Below are positions 22,701 through 34,757 of a stretch of DNA of 64,000 nucleotides, in pieces (the stretch's first letter is position 1; every line of letters begins with the position of its first letter). A program made the translations under genes and the position numbers. Where the stretch lies: positions 1 to 64,000 of the forward strand of contig JAGFNK010000081.1 in NCBI GenBank assembly GCA_025769875.1. The letters are read 5' to 3'. This DNA is from Russula earlei. Taxonomy: Eukaryota > Basidiomycota > Agaricomycetes > Russulales > Russulaceae. The notes beneath the pieces were generated by a model. The model worked only from the letters and a program-made list of their open reading frames with translations. It made no database searches and was not told the origin of the DNA.

Positions 22701-23568
22701 CAGATCAATCAATCCAACCACCAAGGGTTGAGGGGCAAGTTTGTCAAAGAGAACAGGATCCTTCAACTTGAGTTCATGAACAATCTTGGTGGGTTTCATA
22801 CTTGGATGGTGTTTGGATACTCAGTCAATTACTGACCAAATGAGTGGCAACATCCAGTTTGTCAAGACAGCTTCTTTGTACTTGGTCACTTGCAGTCATC
22901 CAACATCTGTCTGCTCATGATGCTTGTCCTCTTTGAAAGCGCAATTTGGACATGTTGCTTTGGCCACATTCAATGATGAAGATTGTTTTGAAATGAGCAC
23001 CACCTTGGCTTTGATTATCTTGCCATTTGGCTTTGATTATCTTGCCATTTGAGTCTTGCTTTATTTCACTAGTTATGTTCCTACTCCTGCATCTGTCCTG
23101 ACACTGCATTGCTCCTTCTGTTTTCTGTCACTTGGCCTGTTCTGCATGTGCATCATCACCCACTTTCGACTGTTCCATGTTCTCCCTCCATTTAAAGGAC
23201 ATCTGTGCCTGATCAGCTGCTGTGATGTCAGCTGTAACAGGCTTGAAAAAGCTGTGTAATGATCCAGCCTTCACAATTGAGGGCCATGCAGATGGGTCAT
23301 GTTTATGCTTCTTCATGGATTTGAGGTCAGAGGGCCCAGCAGAGGATATGGTTGTGAAGTTGCATGATGTGGATGGGACATTGGGCCATCCAGTAACTAT
23401 TAGTGAGTGTTCTGCAGGTATGGTGTGTGTTGGTAAATCTGCAGATATACCAATTCTTACCATTGTTTGCTTCTGCAGGGGAGCCATAACTACAGGAATG
23501 AAGAAGCCTCCATCACCTGGAAGAATACTGAATGTATAGATATGACCCCCAGGTGGGTCCTGGTCCAC
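22701..23568 (-). pseudogene. N-terminal region of copy-2 transposase gene
   Basis: Minus strand 23568-23128 has a single clean frame with AGSLHSFFKPVTADI, matching the FFKP motif of copy 1, followed by basic helical segments (23109-22915) and a region near 22700-22800 leading to the DDE part. The upstream end is cut by the solo LTR at 23580. Confidence 0.55.
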
Positions 23569-23579
23569 TGGTTGCTAAG

Positions 23580-24407
23580 TGTCGAGACACGTACTGCTGA
23601 TCACTAAGGACTCAGGAGCAGGTGGGCAAGGGTTGGAACAGATGGTACGCGGCGTAAACGGCGTTGAACAGGAGGACGAGCCAAATGACTAGAAGATACC
23701 AGATGGGGACTGGTACGTGTTGCAGGAGGCAGAGGTGAAGAGTAGAGGCCAGTGCAGCGAGGGGCTTTAAACAAGGCGGTCGTTGAAGAGTACCTTGAAG
23801 ACGAGGGAGGACTTTAGACTGAGTGGTCGCAGGGGAGTACCCAGGAAGATGAGAGTATCACAAATGGACAGTCTGACGACTGCCATGTTTCATTGGGGCT
23901 TATATACAGTGTACAGGGTCGATTACAAAGCACTGGGATTATTCTAGACTCTTTGGTACCATCCAATAGGACTACAGAGGCATAAACTTGCTTGTGTCAA
24001 GTTTCAGGCTTACTGAGCGCATTACTGATCATTGTGGAGCGATGACATCATTATGATGTCACTGTGGGGCGCTTAGTGAGCCTATGAGGTCACTGTGGAG
24101 TCGCTCAGTCAGCCATGATGTCATTGGAGCCTTGATGATGTCAGATGATTTATGCAACAGTTTCTAAGAGTTTGTGCCACTGTTTCAGGTCCATGGTGGC
24201 TGGGTGGCCATGTGGCTGCCACGCGATGATTACCTGATTAGGAAATGGGTGCCTGGTTGTGTTATAGTGCCTTTGCAATAGCAATATCTTGTACCACAGG
24301 AGGGATAGCCCAGAAAGTGGAAGGGAGTTGGCAATGCAAAGTGAGAGAGGTCTTTCTTGAGTAAAATAGGACAATCCTCGGCCAGGACTTGGCCTTGGTT
24401 CATAACA
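23580..24407 (-). repeat. Solo LTR of the chromodomain gypsy family
   Basis: 828 bp, minus orientation (plus-strand ends TGTCGAGACA...CATAACA), perfect 5-bp duplication CTAAG (23575-23579, 24408-24412). Compared with the LTR at 47776, nine of eleven differences in 24121-24300 are CpG transitions. TATATAAGCCCC on the minus strand near 23900 is its TATA box. Confidence 0.93.
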
Positions 24408-26270
24408 CTAAGGAAATATCAGATTCAGCTTGTAGACACCTATTGACCTTGTAACTCAACAGCTCAAGGTCATGCTGTGCAACATGCATGAACATAGAGA
24501 TCCTTTCTTCCATGGCTGCATTGGGTTGAAGGAGAGGTATTTGTGCAGGCAGGATAAAGTGTGCAGCTGCATTAGTCACAAAGATGAGGCAGGAGTGGGT
24601 ATCTTGTTGACATGTTATTGGTAAGTCCTCCTCAGCAAACTTGTGTGGTATGTGGGTATTGATCCACCATGCCATGGCAGCTTTCACCTTGGTATCATTG
24701 CCACCCAATGAGTCACCATATCAGGTGGTTGACTGAGGAGCATTGACCACAACTGCAACCCAATGGTTGTTGTTGACATTTACAATCCCAACAACTGTCA
24801 TCCATATACCATTTGCTAGCTCCTCTCCAACATTCCATAAATGGTGAGCTCTGCCAACTGCATTGTATGGGGTGGTATTTCTGGTACAATAGATCTGCAC
24901 TATTTTATGAAAGAAGCTGAGATTCACAACCTCACAGAGGGACTGTGGATCCATTCCAGAGTGAGCAACATTCCATCGGAGAAGGTCGAGTTGGTGATTG
25001 CCATGAGCAGTTGCCAACCAGTCCTGAGAAAGATAGCTTGCTGATTTAATGACTGGTTCAGCTTCAGTAGACCCATGCACATCACTAGCCCAAGGCTAGG
25101 AACATAGCCTGTGCCTCTTCACATAGACGTTGCCTATCTGGTGAGCAGTAGGATGCTGCAGTAGTCCTCTCTTTCATCAGCCATAGCTCTGTGCTGCTCC
25201 ATGGGCCTGTCACATACATGCACAGCAAGGAGGTTTTCCTCCAGTATGACAAGACCCAGAGTGGGAAGCAGAGTTGTCGAGCTGGGTGGGATGTGGGTAC
25301 ATGTGGATAATGGATGGACATTGAATGCATCTCTAGACACTGGTTGGGAAATCAATTATGTGAATGACAAAACTGTAACAATTTGAATAACAAAATTTAT
25401 TATTTTGATACAAATTTGTAGGAAATTAGTAAATAGTATTGACAGGATTTTAGAACATACATTATGTTACAAAAATTGTAAATTATTTTAAGATTTTGTG
25501 TGAAACAAAATTGTGAAAAAATTGAAACTGCAAAATTTAGGTTTATGCTGGGTGGAAAATACCCTTTTGTGACCAACAAAAGTGTAACATTTTGAATAAC
25601 AAAAGTCCATGTTATGTTACAATTTTTCAGGGAAAAAATCTTAGAATTTAGTTTATATTTTGTTATCTAAAATTCTTGTTACAAAATGATGGAGTAATGG
25701 TATAACAAACTCCTTCTCTGTACCATTGGCATGGTTTGCCTGCAAGCTTACAAACCTCCCTTGGCAACAATTTTCATAATTTTGTTTCATCATTTTGTCA
25801 CAAGAATTTTATACAGCAAAATATAAACTAAATTCTAAGATTTTTTCCTCTGAAAATTTGTAACATAACATTGACTTTTGTGACTCAAAATGTTACACTT
25901 TTGTCAGTCACAAAAGGGTATTTTCCACCCAGGATAAACCCAAATTTTGCAATTTCAATTTTTTCACAATTTTGTTTCACACAAAATCTTAAAGGAATCT
26001 ATTGTAACAAAATCTAAAGTGAAATTTCACAAATTGTTTCCTACAAATTTATCTCAAAATAATAAATTTTGTTATTCAAAATGTTACAGTTTTGTCATTC
26101 ACATAAGTTGATTTCCCAACCAGTGAGAGCCTTTTGGTGTATATTGTCAAGGAGGTTATGGGATGGGATTGGCCATGTTTTTAGGACCTCTACATTGTCA
26201 GTAAATGTAGGCAACTGTCCTGAGACAAAATGTTGTTGGAGGTGCAGCCACTAAGTGCCATATGAACGGA
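24408..26270 (-). pseudogene. Ulp1-like cysteine protease, copy 2, split by a MITE
   Basis: Frame 25080-24413 on the minus strand is one ORF broken by a single TGA at 24721-24723. It has VNVNNNHWVAVVV (His), YGDSL (Asp) and ITCQQDTHSCLIFV (Gln and Cys). LDLLRWNVAHS aligns with copy 1 (LDLLKFNIEHA). Upstream coding (25337-25085, LGLVILEENLLAVHVCDRP) resumes beyond the MITE at 26126-26270 (FTDNVEVLKTWPIPSHNLL), which shows the gene before insertion. The TGA sits where CGA is plausible. Confidence 0.72.
25338..26125. mobile_element. CACTA-like fold-back MITE
   Basis: 788 bp, very AT-rich, ends CACTGGTTGGGAAATCAA in inverted orientation at both sides and arms of roughly 330 bp forming a long imperfect hairpin. 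A 3-bp duplication AGA flanks it (25335-25337, 26126-26128). CACTG ends and a 3-bp duplication fit the CACTA superfamily. No coding capacity. It interrupts the Ulp1 gene of copy 2. Confidence 0.8.
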
Positions 26271-27066
26271 CTGTTGAAGATAGACGCAGTATGTGTGATT
26301 AGATAGCAGCAGATGATAAGATCACCGGCTGATCTATCAGACAATAGTTCAGTTTGGTTGACACAAAACTTCATATAAATAATGTACCTATCAGACAATA
26401 GCTACAACGCGTCATCAGTACTGTGAGATAAGATATCATAGTGTAAATACTCACTTCAGTTTGGTTGACACAAAACTGAAGTGATCTACATACTTTGTGG
26501 TGTTCTTAAGTACCTGAGACCGCCACTGGATGCAGTACAGTTAACTACCATCATGGATCACTAAGTCCAAGGATCAGTTGTAAGTAGCTACCAATTGTCC
26601 TAAATCACTCTATCAGTGTAACTAACGCATGCTGCAGTGTATGAGCTGAGCTGGTGATGCCTGGTCCGGGTGATCCAATGTGTCAACACATCTGAGTTGT
26701 GATCATATCACAACACACCTGAGACTCTGGGCAGTGCAGATCTCAACATGGACAACCTGGACCATACATGTAAATAATTTGAATTTAGTTATTGTTCGTT
26801 TCCCTCAGTCTTTTACACACAAGACTGAGGTCAGTACTACACAGTCCTTTACACTCCTTTAAAGCTAATACTGTACATAGCTATCATTCCATAGGTTAGC
26901 ATACTAACCTGAATACAGTCTTTTACACACAAGACTGAGCTATCATTCCATAGGCTCCAACAAATGTGCTACATTCACTGCTGTTATGGCCATTCTCAGC
27001 TGCACAGGCATTGCAAAAGTGAGGATCTGAGATATAGGACATTTGGGATCTGGGAGGAGGGCTTGA
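26271..27066. repeat. Non-coding stretch with duplicated hairpins
   Basis: TTCAGTTTGGTTGACACAAA occurs twice (about 26350 and 26455); the second is inside a perfect 12-bp-stem hairpin at about 26450-26483. CAGTCTTTTACACACAAGAC with TG forms a hairpin and occurs at about 26811 and 26921, each near a copy of CTATCATTCCATAGG. No gene. Confidence 0.55.
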
Positions 27067-27400
27067 CATCAGGAAAAAACGAAAATGCTATGTAGCGCTA
27101 TATAGCTACCATAGCGTCTGTAGCAACTTTACAACCATCGAGGTTTCATGCCTACATAGCAACCACCAAACTCTATATAGCCGCCGCCAGAGTTATATAG
27201 AGCACCATTGACTACGTTTCTTTTACCAATGCTACATAAATCATACAATGTTACATCGACAACATAAATATACGGTTCTCCCCATAGTCAACCATAGTCA
27301 GGAGTGCTACGGAAGCCTATGTAGCCAACCACACGCCTATGTTCTACCAATTGCAACATTGTTATGATAAACAACTCAGGCACTTGCATTCACAAAAATG
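27067..27400 (+). repeat. Left subterminal repeat region of Plavaka element
   Basis: Repeated CTATGTAG, CTATATAG, CTACATAG and CATAGTCAACCATAGTCA words over about 330 bp; CCATAGTCAACCATA recurs at the right end (34752). Probable transposase-binding array. Confidence 0.65.
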
Positions 27401-27457
27401 TCAGGAAACAATGTATATTTTATATTTCACACATCAACGCTAACTAATATTTTTAAA

Positions 27458-29530
27458 CTACTCGACGTCTTCATCGTCGCTCCAGTCAACGCCATTCTGA
27501 TGTTCTTCGATCGCCTTCTTGACGGCGTCCTCAGACAGTGAGTTCTGGTGTGAGCGCGACCCTTCTTCAGCATCAAACTTTCCGTAGACACTGTCAAGTT
27601 ATTAGCACAGTTCATTTGAAGGCGATGGATACAGACCAGCCACCAGTGAATATTGCCTTCTGCAACGCCGGCAGGATACCAAGGTCCTTCGTAGCTTGGT
27701 CGAAACTTTGGAGCATCTCATGTGCGTCCTCGAAAACATGCTTGTAGTCTGCCACTGTGAAGGCGACAGGGCTGTATGACCCGGTTCTCCATTCATCGAG
27801 GGCGCATTCCATCTATAAGTTCAATAAATATGGCTTAGCAAGGGCAACATTTGGAAACTTCACCGCAGACAATGTGAGCGCAATGGCAACCAGTGGGAAC
27901 GGATCATATCGATCACGGAATATAACGGCGTCAGGCTTGCTTTTTGATGAATTTCGGAACCAGACTTTGTTGATTATGTCTTGGATTGCACGGCTCTTCA
28001 AAAAACCGCTCCGCCCTGTTGTTTGCTGTGGGAAACCCTGGTCAACAGCGCAACATGAAATGTTAGTACACTGACTGGCAACGTACCCGATAAACGTAGG
28101 TGAAATCACGCTTGAGCTCGGCCACTCGAGTGCGTTGGTTGGCAATGACGGTCGGATTGTATGTGTGTTGGAAGTTGAAAACGTTGGCCACCGCGTCTTT
28201 GGCCTTGGTCTTGACATCACCGCGAAGATGGCCGGATCGCGCCGTGATCTATGTGGCCCACGTATAATCTAAACAAATAGAATGTATATATTCACTCACT
28301 ATGCGCAGATGATTCACATTGGGAACCATGTCGACGTCCTTCTCCTTGCATCCTGCCTTCCATGCGGCCTTGGCCCAGTTTGTTTCAGTGACCATGTCGG
28401 GATAGCTATTCATCGTGCTGAGGTCAGCACGATAGTGAGTAATCGCAGCACTGATGACATCCTGGATGTCCGCTCCGAAGTCCTTGGCCTTTGGGCGCCC
28501 ATCGACTGAGTGTACCCGCCTGACTTTGTGCGCAGGGCCAGGGTCCAAGTCTGACGAATGGACTGAGGGGTGGGAGTTTGGGCGTTGGCGGGGGAAGACA
28601 ACAGAGCTAGTGCGTCCGCGTTGAGAGGCGACAGAACTAGTGCGTCTGCGTCGAGAGGCTACAGAACTGGTGTGTCCGCGTCGGGAGACAGCAGAACTGG
28701 TGTGTCCGCGTTGAGAGCCAGACCTGGTGCGTCCGCGTTGGGAGATAACAAAATTTGAGTGTCGGCGTTTTCGGGATGTCGCTTCCTCTGGATCGCCATG
28801 TTCTGGAGAAGGAGAACTGTGGGGCCTCCTCGAATATGTGTGTCGTATGCGTGGCCAGGGTATTACCTGTTCTGGCTCGTCTCCTGAAGAAATGGGGGAC
28901 GAGCCATTGGCATCCTCCTTGTCATATCCACCCTGGTCAGTATAGGTTTCAAGGGAGTCGTCACGTTCGGTAGGGTATACACCCTGGTCAGTATCGCTTT
29001 CGTCACGTTCGATAGGGTCCTCTGCACTTTCACTCCTTGACGTTTGCCCAGCAACCTGCACCTCTGGATGGCGGCGGGGTGAACGTCTCACCACGACCGC
29101 CATTGGAGGTGGCGGTATCACCGAGTTGCGCAAACTCAGATGTGGGCGGTTGGACCCATAAAAATGTATCTGCAAACGTGAATACCTGTGCAATGTAAAC
29201 GAGTTTTGTACATACCGAGTCATCCTCTTCAACAGGGGGACGTGAGCGTTCAGTGGGTTTTGGAGTTGGAGCTGGACATCCGGTGAATGTCAAGAAAACA
29301 GGATATCCAAATCACTTACCGACGTTCTCCCGCTGCAGCTCCTTCTGCTTCCTCTTCGCCGCATTCATGGCTTTCTTTGTTGCCTTCTTAGCCTTGGCTG
29401 TCTTACGGGCCTCCTCTTCGTCAACTACAATACATGAGCTGGTGTCATATCATGATGAGAGGAGAATCTACTTACTCAAGACCTGCACTTTGGTTGTGGG
29501 GCGGCGTGAACGAGTTATACGTTGATCCAT
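27458..29530 (-). CDS. DUF6532 protein, eight exons, intact, inside Plavaka element
   Basis: Unknown function; DUF6532 is a basidiomycete family often present in many copies. Exons on the minus strand: 29530-29476, 29424-29320, 29271-29216, 29169-28300, 28248-28087, 28037-27864, 27812-27637, 27590-27458. The introns are 46-51 bp, all GT-AG, and the sum is 1731 nt with no internal stop (576 residues). N-terminus: short, basic, Lys/Ala-rich coiled helix (KAKKATKKAMNAAKRKQKEL). Middle: Ser/Arg-rich repeats of RRGHTSSV type (about residues 190-270). C-terminal DUF6532: VISAAITHYRADL, SGHLRGDVKTKAKDAV, FLKSRAIQDIINKVWF, YDPFPLVAIALTLSAMECAL, DEWRTGSYSPVAF; tail VDWSDDEDVE. It lies within the TIRs and is divergent from the transposase, 210 bp between starts. 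It is intact while the transposase is not. Confidence 0.85.
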
Positions 29531-29740
29531 GAAGCCGGGTGAAAGGGTTGTGATGATGGTTACGATACAAGGTGCGCGTGTTGTTTTTTTTTACCTCGTG
29601 CCTGGCCATGCATCGCGTACGTCAAACGTCAACATCCTGTCACATGGTTGCATAACGGATTCTGCGGAGTGCGGAAATGGAAAAAAGGAAACTTGAAGCT
29701 CCCAGTGCACACTGGCAGTCATTCCGTATCGGTACAATAC
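29531..29740. promoter_or_regulatory. Divergent promoter of DUF6532 and Plavaka transposase
   Basis: 210 bp between the two start codons. No clear TATA box; a T-run at 29584-29591. Called from geometry only. Confidence 0.4.
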
Positions 29741-32675
29741 ATGACACGCCAGAGATGCCTTCTATGTAAGAAGGCCTTCAAAACAACACGGTCTCTCAGG
29801 CTCCATCTTTCATGGCTGGAGAAATGCAGCATGGCATGGCAACAACTCACCGACGACGACCTGCCCCACCGGGATGCTTACATAGATGCCACGCCGTTCA
29901 GTCACAGCATTTTCTTTGACCCAGAACACAATGATCACCATCAGCCATCCTCTGTGTATCACCCACTAGAAACCTCCCTTGAGCAAAATGAGCCATCGGC
30001 AAAAAGGGCTCGCACAGAAAGTCAGTCGACGGCTGATGAATGCCGCGCAGGGCGCTATGTAGAGCCATATCCAGCCATGGTTGCTGAAAATTTAGGAACA
30101 GCTCTCACCCCATTCCAGGAGCGAGGCGAGGCGCTACAGAAATCAGGGTTGCCTCCATGGGCGCCATTTGAAGATACGGACGAATGGGAGCTTGTCAATT
30201 GGCTCATAAACCGAGTCAACAAGACTGGAACAGACGAATTTCTGAAGCTGGGATTGGTAAGTCCAACTACGCACTTGGTGACTCAGTCCTAACGTAAAAT
30301 ATACATAGACGATGAAATGCTTCCAACTCGCGTACAAAAGTGCATACTCCTTTTTCAAAAAAATCGATACACTTCCGGCAGGGTCTCTGTGGCACACAGA
30401 GACCTTCAGCTTCACTGGGGATCTACTGGACGAGAATGGAGAGCCGACACAAGATCATTTTGAATTGTGGTATCGAAATTCTCTACAATGCGTTGAAGAG
30501 CTTATATCAAACCCAATGTTCGAAAAATATATATCCTATGTCCCGGAGCGCATCTATGAGGACAGCACAGGGAACACGCGTGTATATGATGAAATGTGGA
30601 CTGCGGATTGGTGGTGGGAAATGCAGGTGCGTTCGTTTTAGACACCATCCCAGGTTTATCAGTCTTATGTCGCATTAGGATAAAATCCCTTCAGGCGGCG
30701 TCGTGTGCCCAGTCATCCTTGCGTCCGATAAGACGCAGTTATCGGGTTTCTCAGGCGGCCATCAAGCCTACCCGTTATATCTTACCCTCGGGAACATCAG
30801 CAAGAGTGTTCGCCGCAAATCTTCAAATCACGCAGTATCCCTCATAGGCTACATCCCTACCAGCGAGATTACCTGCTTCTCAGACCCACAAATACCAAAG
30901 TACCGACTCTTTCACGCATGCCTGAAGAAGATACTGGAACCGTTGAAAAGTGCTGGCAGCAACGGAACGAAGCTGATTTGTGCAGGATGGTGTCATCCGC
31001 CGGATCTTTCCCATCCTCGCAGCATATGTGGGCGATCATCCAGAGCAATGCCTGGTTGCAGGCTGCAAGGAGAATCGATGCCCGATCTGTACCGTGCCTG
31101 CCAAGTCCCGAGGCGATGGATTTCTATTCCCATTACGGTCCCAGTTGCACACGGAACAGGTGTTACATCTCGAGGCTAATGGCCATCACCCTCCTGAGTT
31201 CTCGGAATGGGGCTTGCGCAAGGTCTTCTCGCCGTTTTGGGCTGGCATGCCCCATACAGACATCTTTATGTGCATTTCCCCTGATATCCTCCATCAACTC
31301 TTTTTAGGTGTATTTTGTCACCTTTTGGAATGGTGCGCTCAGTTAATGGGTGCTAAACGTTTGGACGAATGCTTTGAAGCTCTGCCGGTGTACTCGGGAC
31401 TCAAACACTTCAAGCACGGTGTTTCTAACGTGTCGAAATGGACAGGGTGGGAGTATCGCGACATGTCACGGAGTCTATTGGGCGTTATTTCTGGCAGCGT
31501 GGATCCCCGGGTGGTGCTCGTAGCCCGAGCACTGTTGGACTTCATCACATACGCAGGATACCGAAGGCATACGACAAAAACTCTTCTGTGCATAGAACAG
31601 GCCTTGGAGGTGTTCCATTCACACAAACGTGTATTGATTGACCTTGGAGTGCGCGAGCACTTCAATATTCCGAAAGTTCACTCAATGCAGCATTACGTGG
31701 CCGGAATTAAGCGTTTGGGCTCAGCTGACGGTTTCAACACGGAAAGCTCCGAACTGCCTTCACATAGATTATGCCAAGCGTGCCTTCAAGGCCTCCAATC
31801 ATCGCGATTACATTATGCAAATGGCTCGGTGGATTCAACGCCAGGAAGCTATGTTTATCAATAAACAATTCTTAGCATGGTCCCTTAAAACATCATCCCC
31901 GGAGTCGGAATCTACAAATATGACCGCGCAGTTTCATTACATATTCGATTGCCAAGAAACCACCCCACTACATCTCAGTTCGGACTCTGGCGATGGAATA
32001 CAACGCCCCGGACTTCGTCAACACATTGCAGGATTTCCTCCAGAAGATTGATATACCCGGTCGATTCACCGTGCCAAATGTCTACGACCGGTTCAATATC
32101 TACAAACTGATTCATATCAACTGGTCAGCAACAATGGATTCGGACATAGAATCATACCGTGTCAACTGCATTTCCCGAGCGCCCTAACAGTGGCCATGGA
32201 CAACGTTCGGGATCGAAATTTGATACAATTCTTGTCACCGAAAGTGGAAATAGGCCTCAGACATCTAAGGGGTTTCAAGGTACGTCTCATATTTGCAACA
32301 GAATCATGATCATTTATTGTAAATGAAGGGCTTCGCTTGGCACGGATTCATGTTATTTTCGAACTCCCCAAGCACCTAGGGGCTTTCCCTCATCCATTGG
32401 CTTACATTCATTGGTTTCGTCCATTCACCAATGTGGATCCCACAACACATATGCATCAAGTCATCCAGTCAACTAGAAACCACATGCCATACTCGGAAGT
32501 GATCAGCGTGAAACGAATATGGCGAAGTTGTGTCTTAATCCCACAGTTTAGCTCAAACCGAGTTCCCTCGTCGTGGACAAAAGAAGGTCACCATATACAA
32601 GCCATCCCAAAGTATTATCTTGGGAGGCACCTAGATCGAAATATGTTTCAAATGTATGAGGAGAATGATGGATGA
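29741..32675 (+). pseudogene. Plavaka transposase (frameshifted)
   Basis: Start ATG 29741. Exons 29741-30256, 30309-30626 and 30679 on, with two 52-bp GT-AG introns (30257-30308, 30627-30678). Residues 5-28 form a Cys/His finger (CLLCKKAF... HLSWLEKC). Then EWELVNWLINRVN, GPPT-like linker, ELWYRNSLQCVEELI, VYDEMWTADWWWEMQ, VILASDKTQLSGFSGGHQAY, PLYLTLGNI, GVIRRIFPILAAYVGDHPEQ, CPICTVP, SPDILHQLFLGVF, SADGFNTESSE, HIDYAKRAFKASNHRDYIMQ, and the C-terminal PLAYIHWFRPFTNVDP. Frame changes near 30993, 31755 and 32000-32200 break it. Order and motifs fit the Plavaka family; it would have mobilised this element. Confidence 0.85.
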
Positions 32676-34328
32676 GTAGCCCATGAGTTCATAGAAATGT
32701 GGATATGGCTAGTTACATCGCGCGCTTCAAGTTCCCTCAGACCAGCAGCGTTCATGTGTTCGTTGATTAGTGAAGCGAGCAAAAAGGGGGAGCAGGAGAC
32801 TGCACAGAACTGTCATTCGAAACCGTAGCTACCAGTCATTAAATACTGTGGCAAAGGCAGAGGAAAAGCAGGTAATCAAGAGAGCAGAGGGATAGAGGAC
32901 GCGAGACAAGACGAGTAAGTAGGTGAGTATGACGTCGCGACGGAACGCGAACCAGAATCGAGGCATAAGAGATTCTACACTAACCGGAACGAGGCAAGTG
33001 TTTAGCGAAATCGGAGAGTAAGTAAACGAGACTGGGATGGGAATTCATAGCAGTACAGTATATCAGTCAAGAGCGTACCAAAAGCCTATTCCTCCGACTG
33101 CGAGTCCGCGAGCGCGGGGCGGCGCGACGATGACGACAGGGTGAGGCGCAGTGGGCAGCGAGCCCTCGGGTAGAGCGGTGATGACGAAGACGAACGCGTC
33201 ATACTGGTCCGTGCGTAGACGCAAGGGGGGGGTGAGGAGAATGATTCATAGCATTTTGCAGAGGAGCGAGAATCTGATGAAAGGGGTTTGATGAGGGGCG
33301 AGAGCATAATGACGAGGGGAAGGGAAGAGTGTCGCAGGTGGAGGAGACTAGTGGCAGAGGGGATGGATGAGAACAAAGGAGGGCAAGACGCGGGCGAACG
33401 GCGATGATGTCGTGCCGTAGGTCGATGCTTGGAGGAGCCGAGCTCTGACTCCAAGACCGACGGGGGAGGCGTTGAGCGGCACCTAGATCGAAATATGTTT
33501 CAAATGTATGAGGAGAATGATGGATGAGTAGCCCATGAGTTCATAGAAATGTGGATATGGCTAGTTACATCGCGCGCTTCAAGTTCCCTCAGACCAGCAG
33601 CGTTCATGTGTTCGTTGATTAGTGAAGCGAGCAAAAAGGGGGAGCAGGAGACTGCACAGAACTGTCATTCGAAACCGTAGCTACCAGTCATTAAATACTG
33701 TGGCAAAGGCAGAGGAAAAGCAGGTAATCAAGAGAGCAGAGGGATAGAGGACGCGAGACAAGACGAGTAAGTAGGTGAGTATGACGTCGCGACGGAACGC
33801 GAACCAGAATCGAGGCATAAGAGATTCTACACTAACTGGAACGAGGCAAGTGTTTAGCGAAATCGGAGAGTAAGTAAACGAGACGGGATGGGAATTCATA
33901 GCAGTACAGTATATCAGTCAAGAGCGTACCAAAAGCCTATTCCTCCGACTGCGAGTCCGCGAGCGCGGGGCGGCGCGACGATGACGACAGGGTGAGGCGC
34001 AGTGGGCAGCGAGCCCTCGGGTAGAGCGGTGATGACGAAGACGAACGCGTCATACTGGTCCGTGCGTAGACGCAAGGGGGGGGTGAGGAGAATGATTCAT
34101 AGCATTTTGCAGAGGAGCGAGAATCTGATGAAAGGGGTTTGATGAGGGGTGAGAGCATAATGACGAGGGGAAGGGAAGAGTGTCGCAGGTGGAGGAGACT
34201 AGTGGCAGAGGGGATGGATGAGAACAAAGGAGGGCAAGACGCGGGCGAACGGCGATGATGTCGTGCCGTAGGTCGATGCTTGGAGGAGCCGAGCTCCGAC
34301 TCCAAGACCGACGGGGGAGGCGTTGAGC
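32626..34328 (+). repeat. 852-bp tandem duplication at the transposase 3-prime end
   Basis: Units 32626-33477 and 33478-34328, starting in the last codons of the transposase. Between them I see one single-base indel and three substitutions, all CpG transitions (for example C 32985 against T 33837). A 2-3 base GGC overlap at the junction suggests microhomology-mediated duplication. The long minus frames inside are repeats of non-coding sequence. Confidence 0.9.
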
Positions 34329-34628
34329 GGCGAGGCGAGTGACGTCGGAGGCGATCGAACTGAGCCGTTGTCGCCGTTCCTGGGCATAGAGTGGGCGACG
34401 CGAGGGGATGACGTCGAAAGGGGAGCATGAGATGGAAGGAGAAAGAGGGGAAAGGAGTGGCGATAGTTGGTGGGGAGGAAAGAAGGGGTGAGGCGAGAGC
34501 GAGAGCAAGGGAACTTGAAGCGCGGGAGGTGCAAGGTGCTGATACGAGTCACGTCAGTTTCCGGGCCAGTGGACTCACAACACACCTTACATCAGTAAGA
34601 TACATAGTGCAATATAAAAACCAACTGT

Positions 34629-34757
34629 CTCCGTAGAGCAATGTAGCGAACCGAGTGTCTCCATAGAGCAATGTAACAAAATGATCATCTCCATAGAGCA
34701 ATGTAACAAAATGATCGTCTCCATAGAGCAATGTAACAAACCGATTATCTCCATAGT
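34629..34757 (+). repeat. 30-bp tandem repeats in Plavaka right subterminal region
   Basis: CTCCATAGAGCAATGTAACA-type units start at 34629, 34659, 34689 and 34719 with a partial one at 34749. More CTACATAG words follow to 34920. Likely transposase-binding array facing the left one. Confidence 0.8.

Larger units (their letters stand above)
17539..26270 (-). mobile_element. DDE-1 plus Ulp1 transposon, copy 2 (degenerate, three insertions)
   Basis: Same minus-strand order as copy 1: Ulp1 protease (about 26270-24408), FFKP region (23568-22900), DDE-1 (about 22700-21498) and the last exon (18007-17580). Interrupted by a MITE (25338-26125), a gypsy solo LTR (23580-24407) and a 3.5-kb TIR element inside an intron (18033-21490). 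Confidence 0.7.

Noticed and set aside
33937..34428. Ser/Arg-rich minus frame, also at 33086-33454
   Set aside because: Two copies arise from the 852-bp tandem duplication; no domain and no splice logic.
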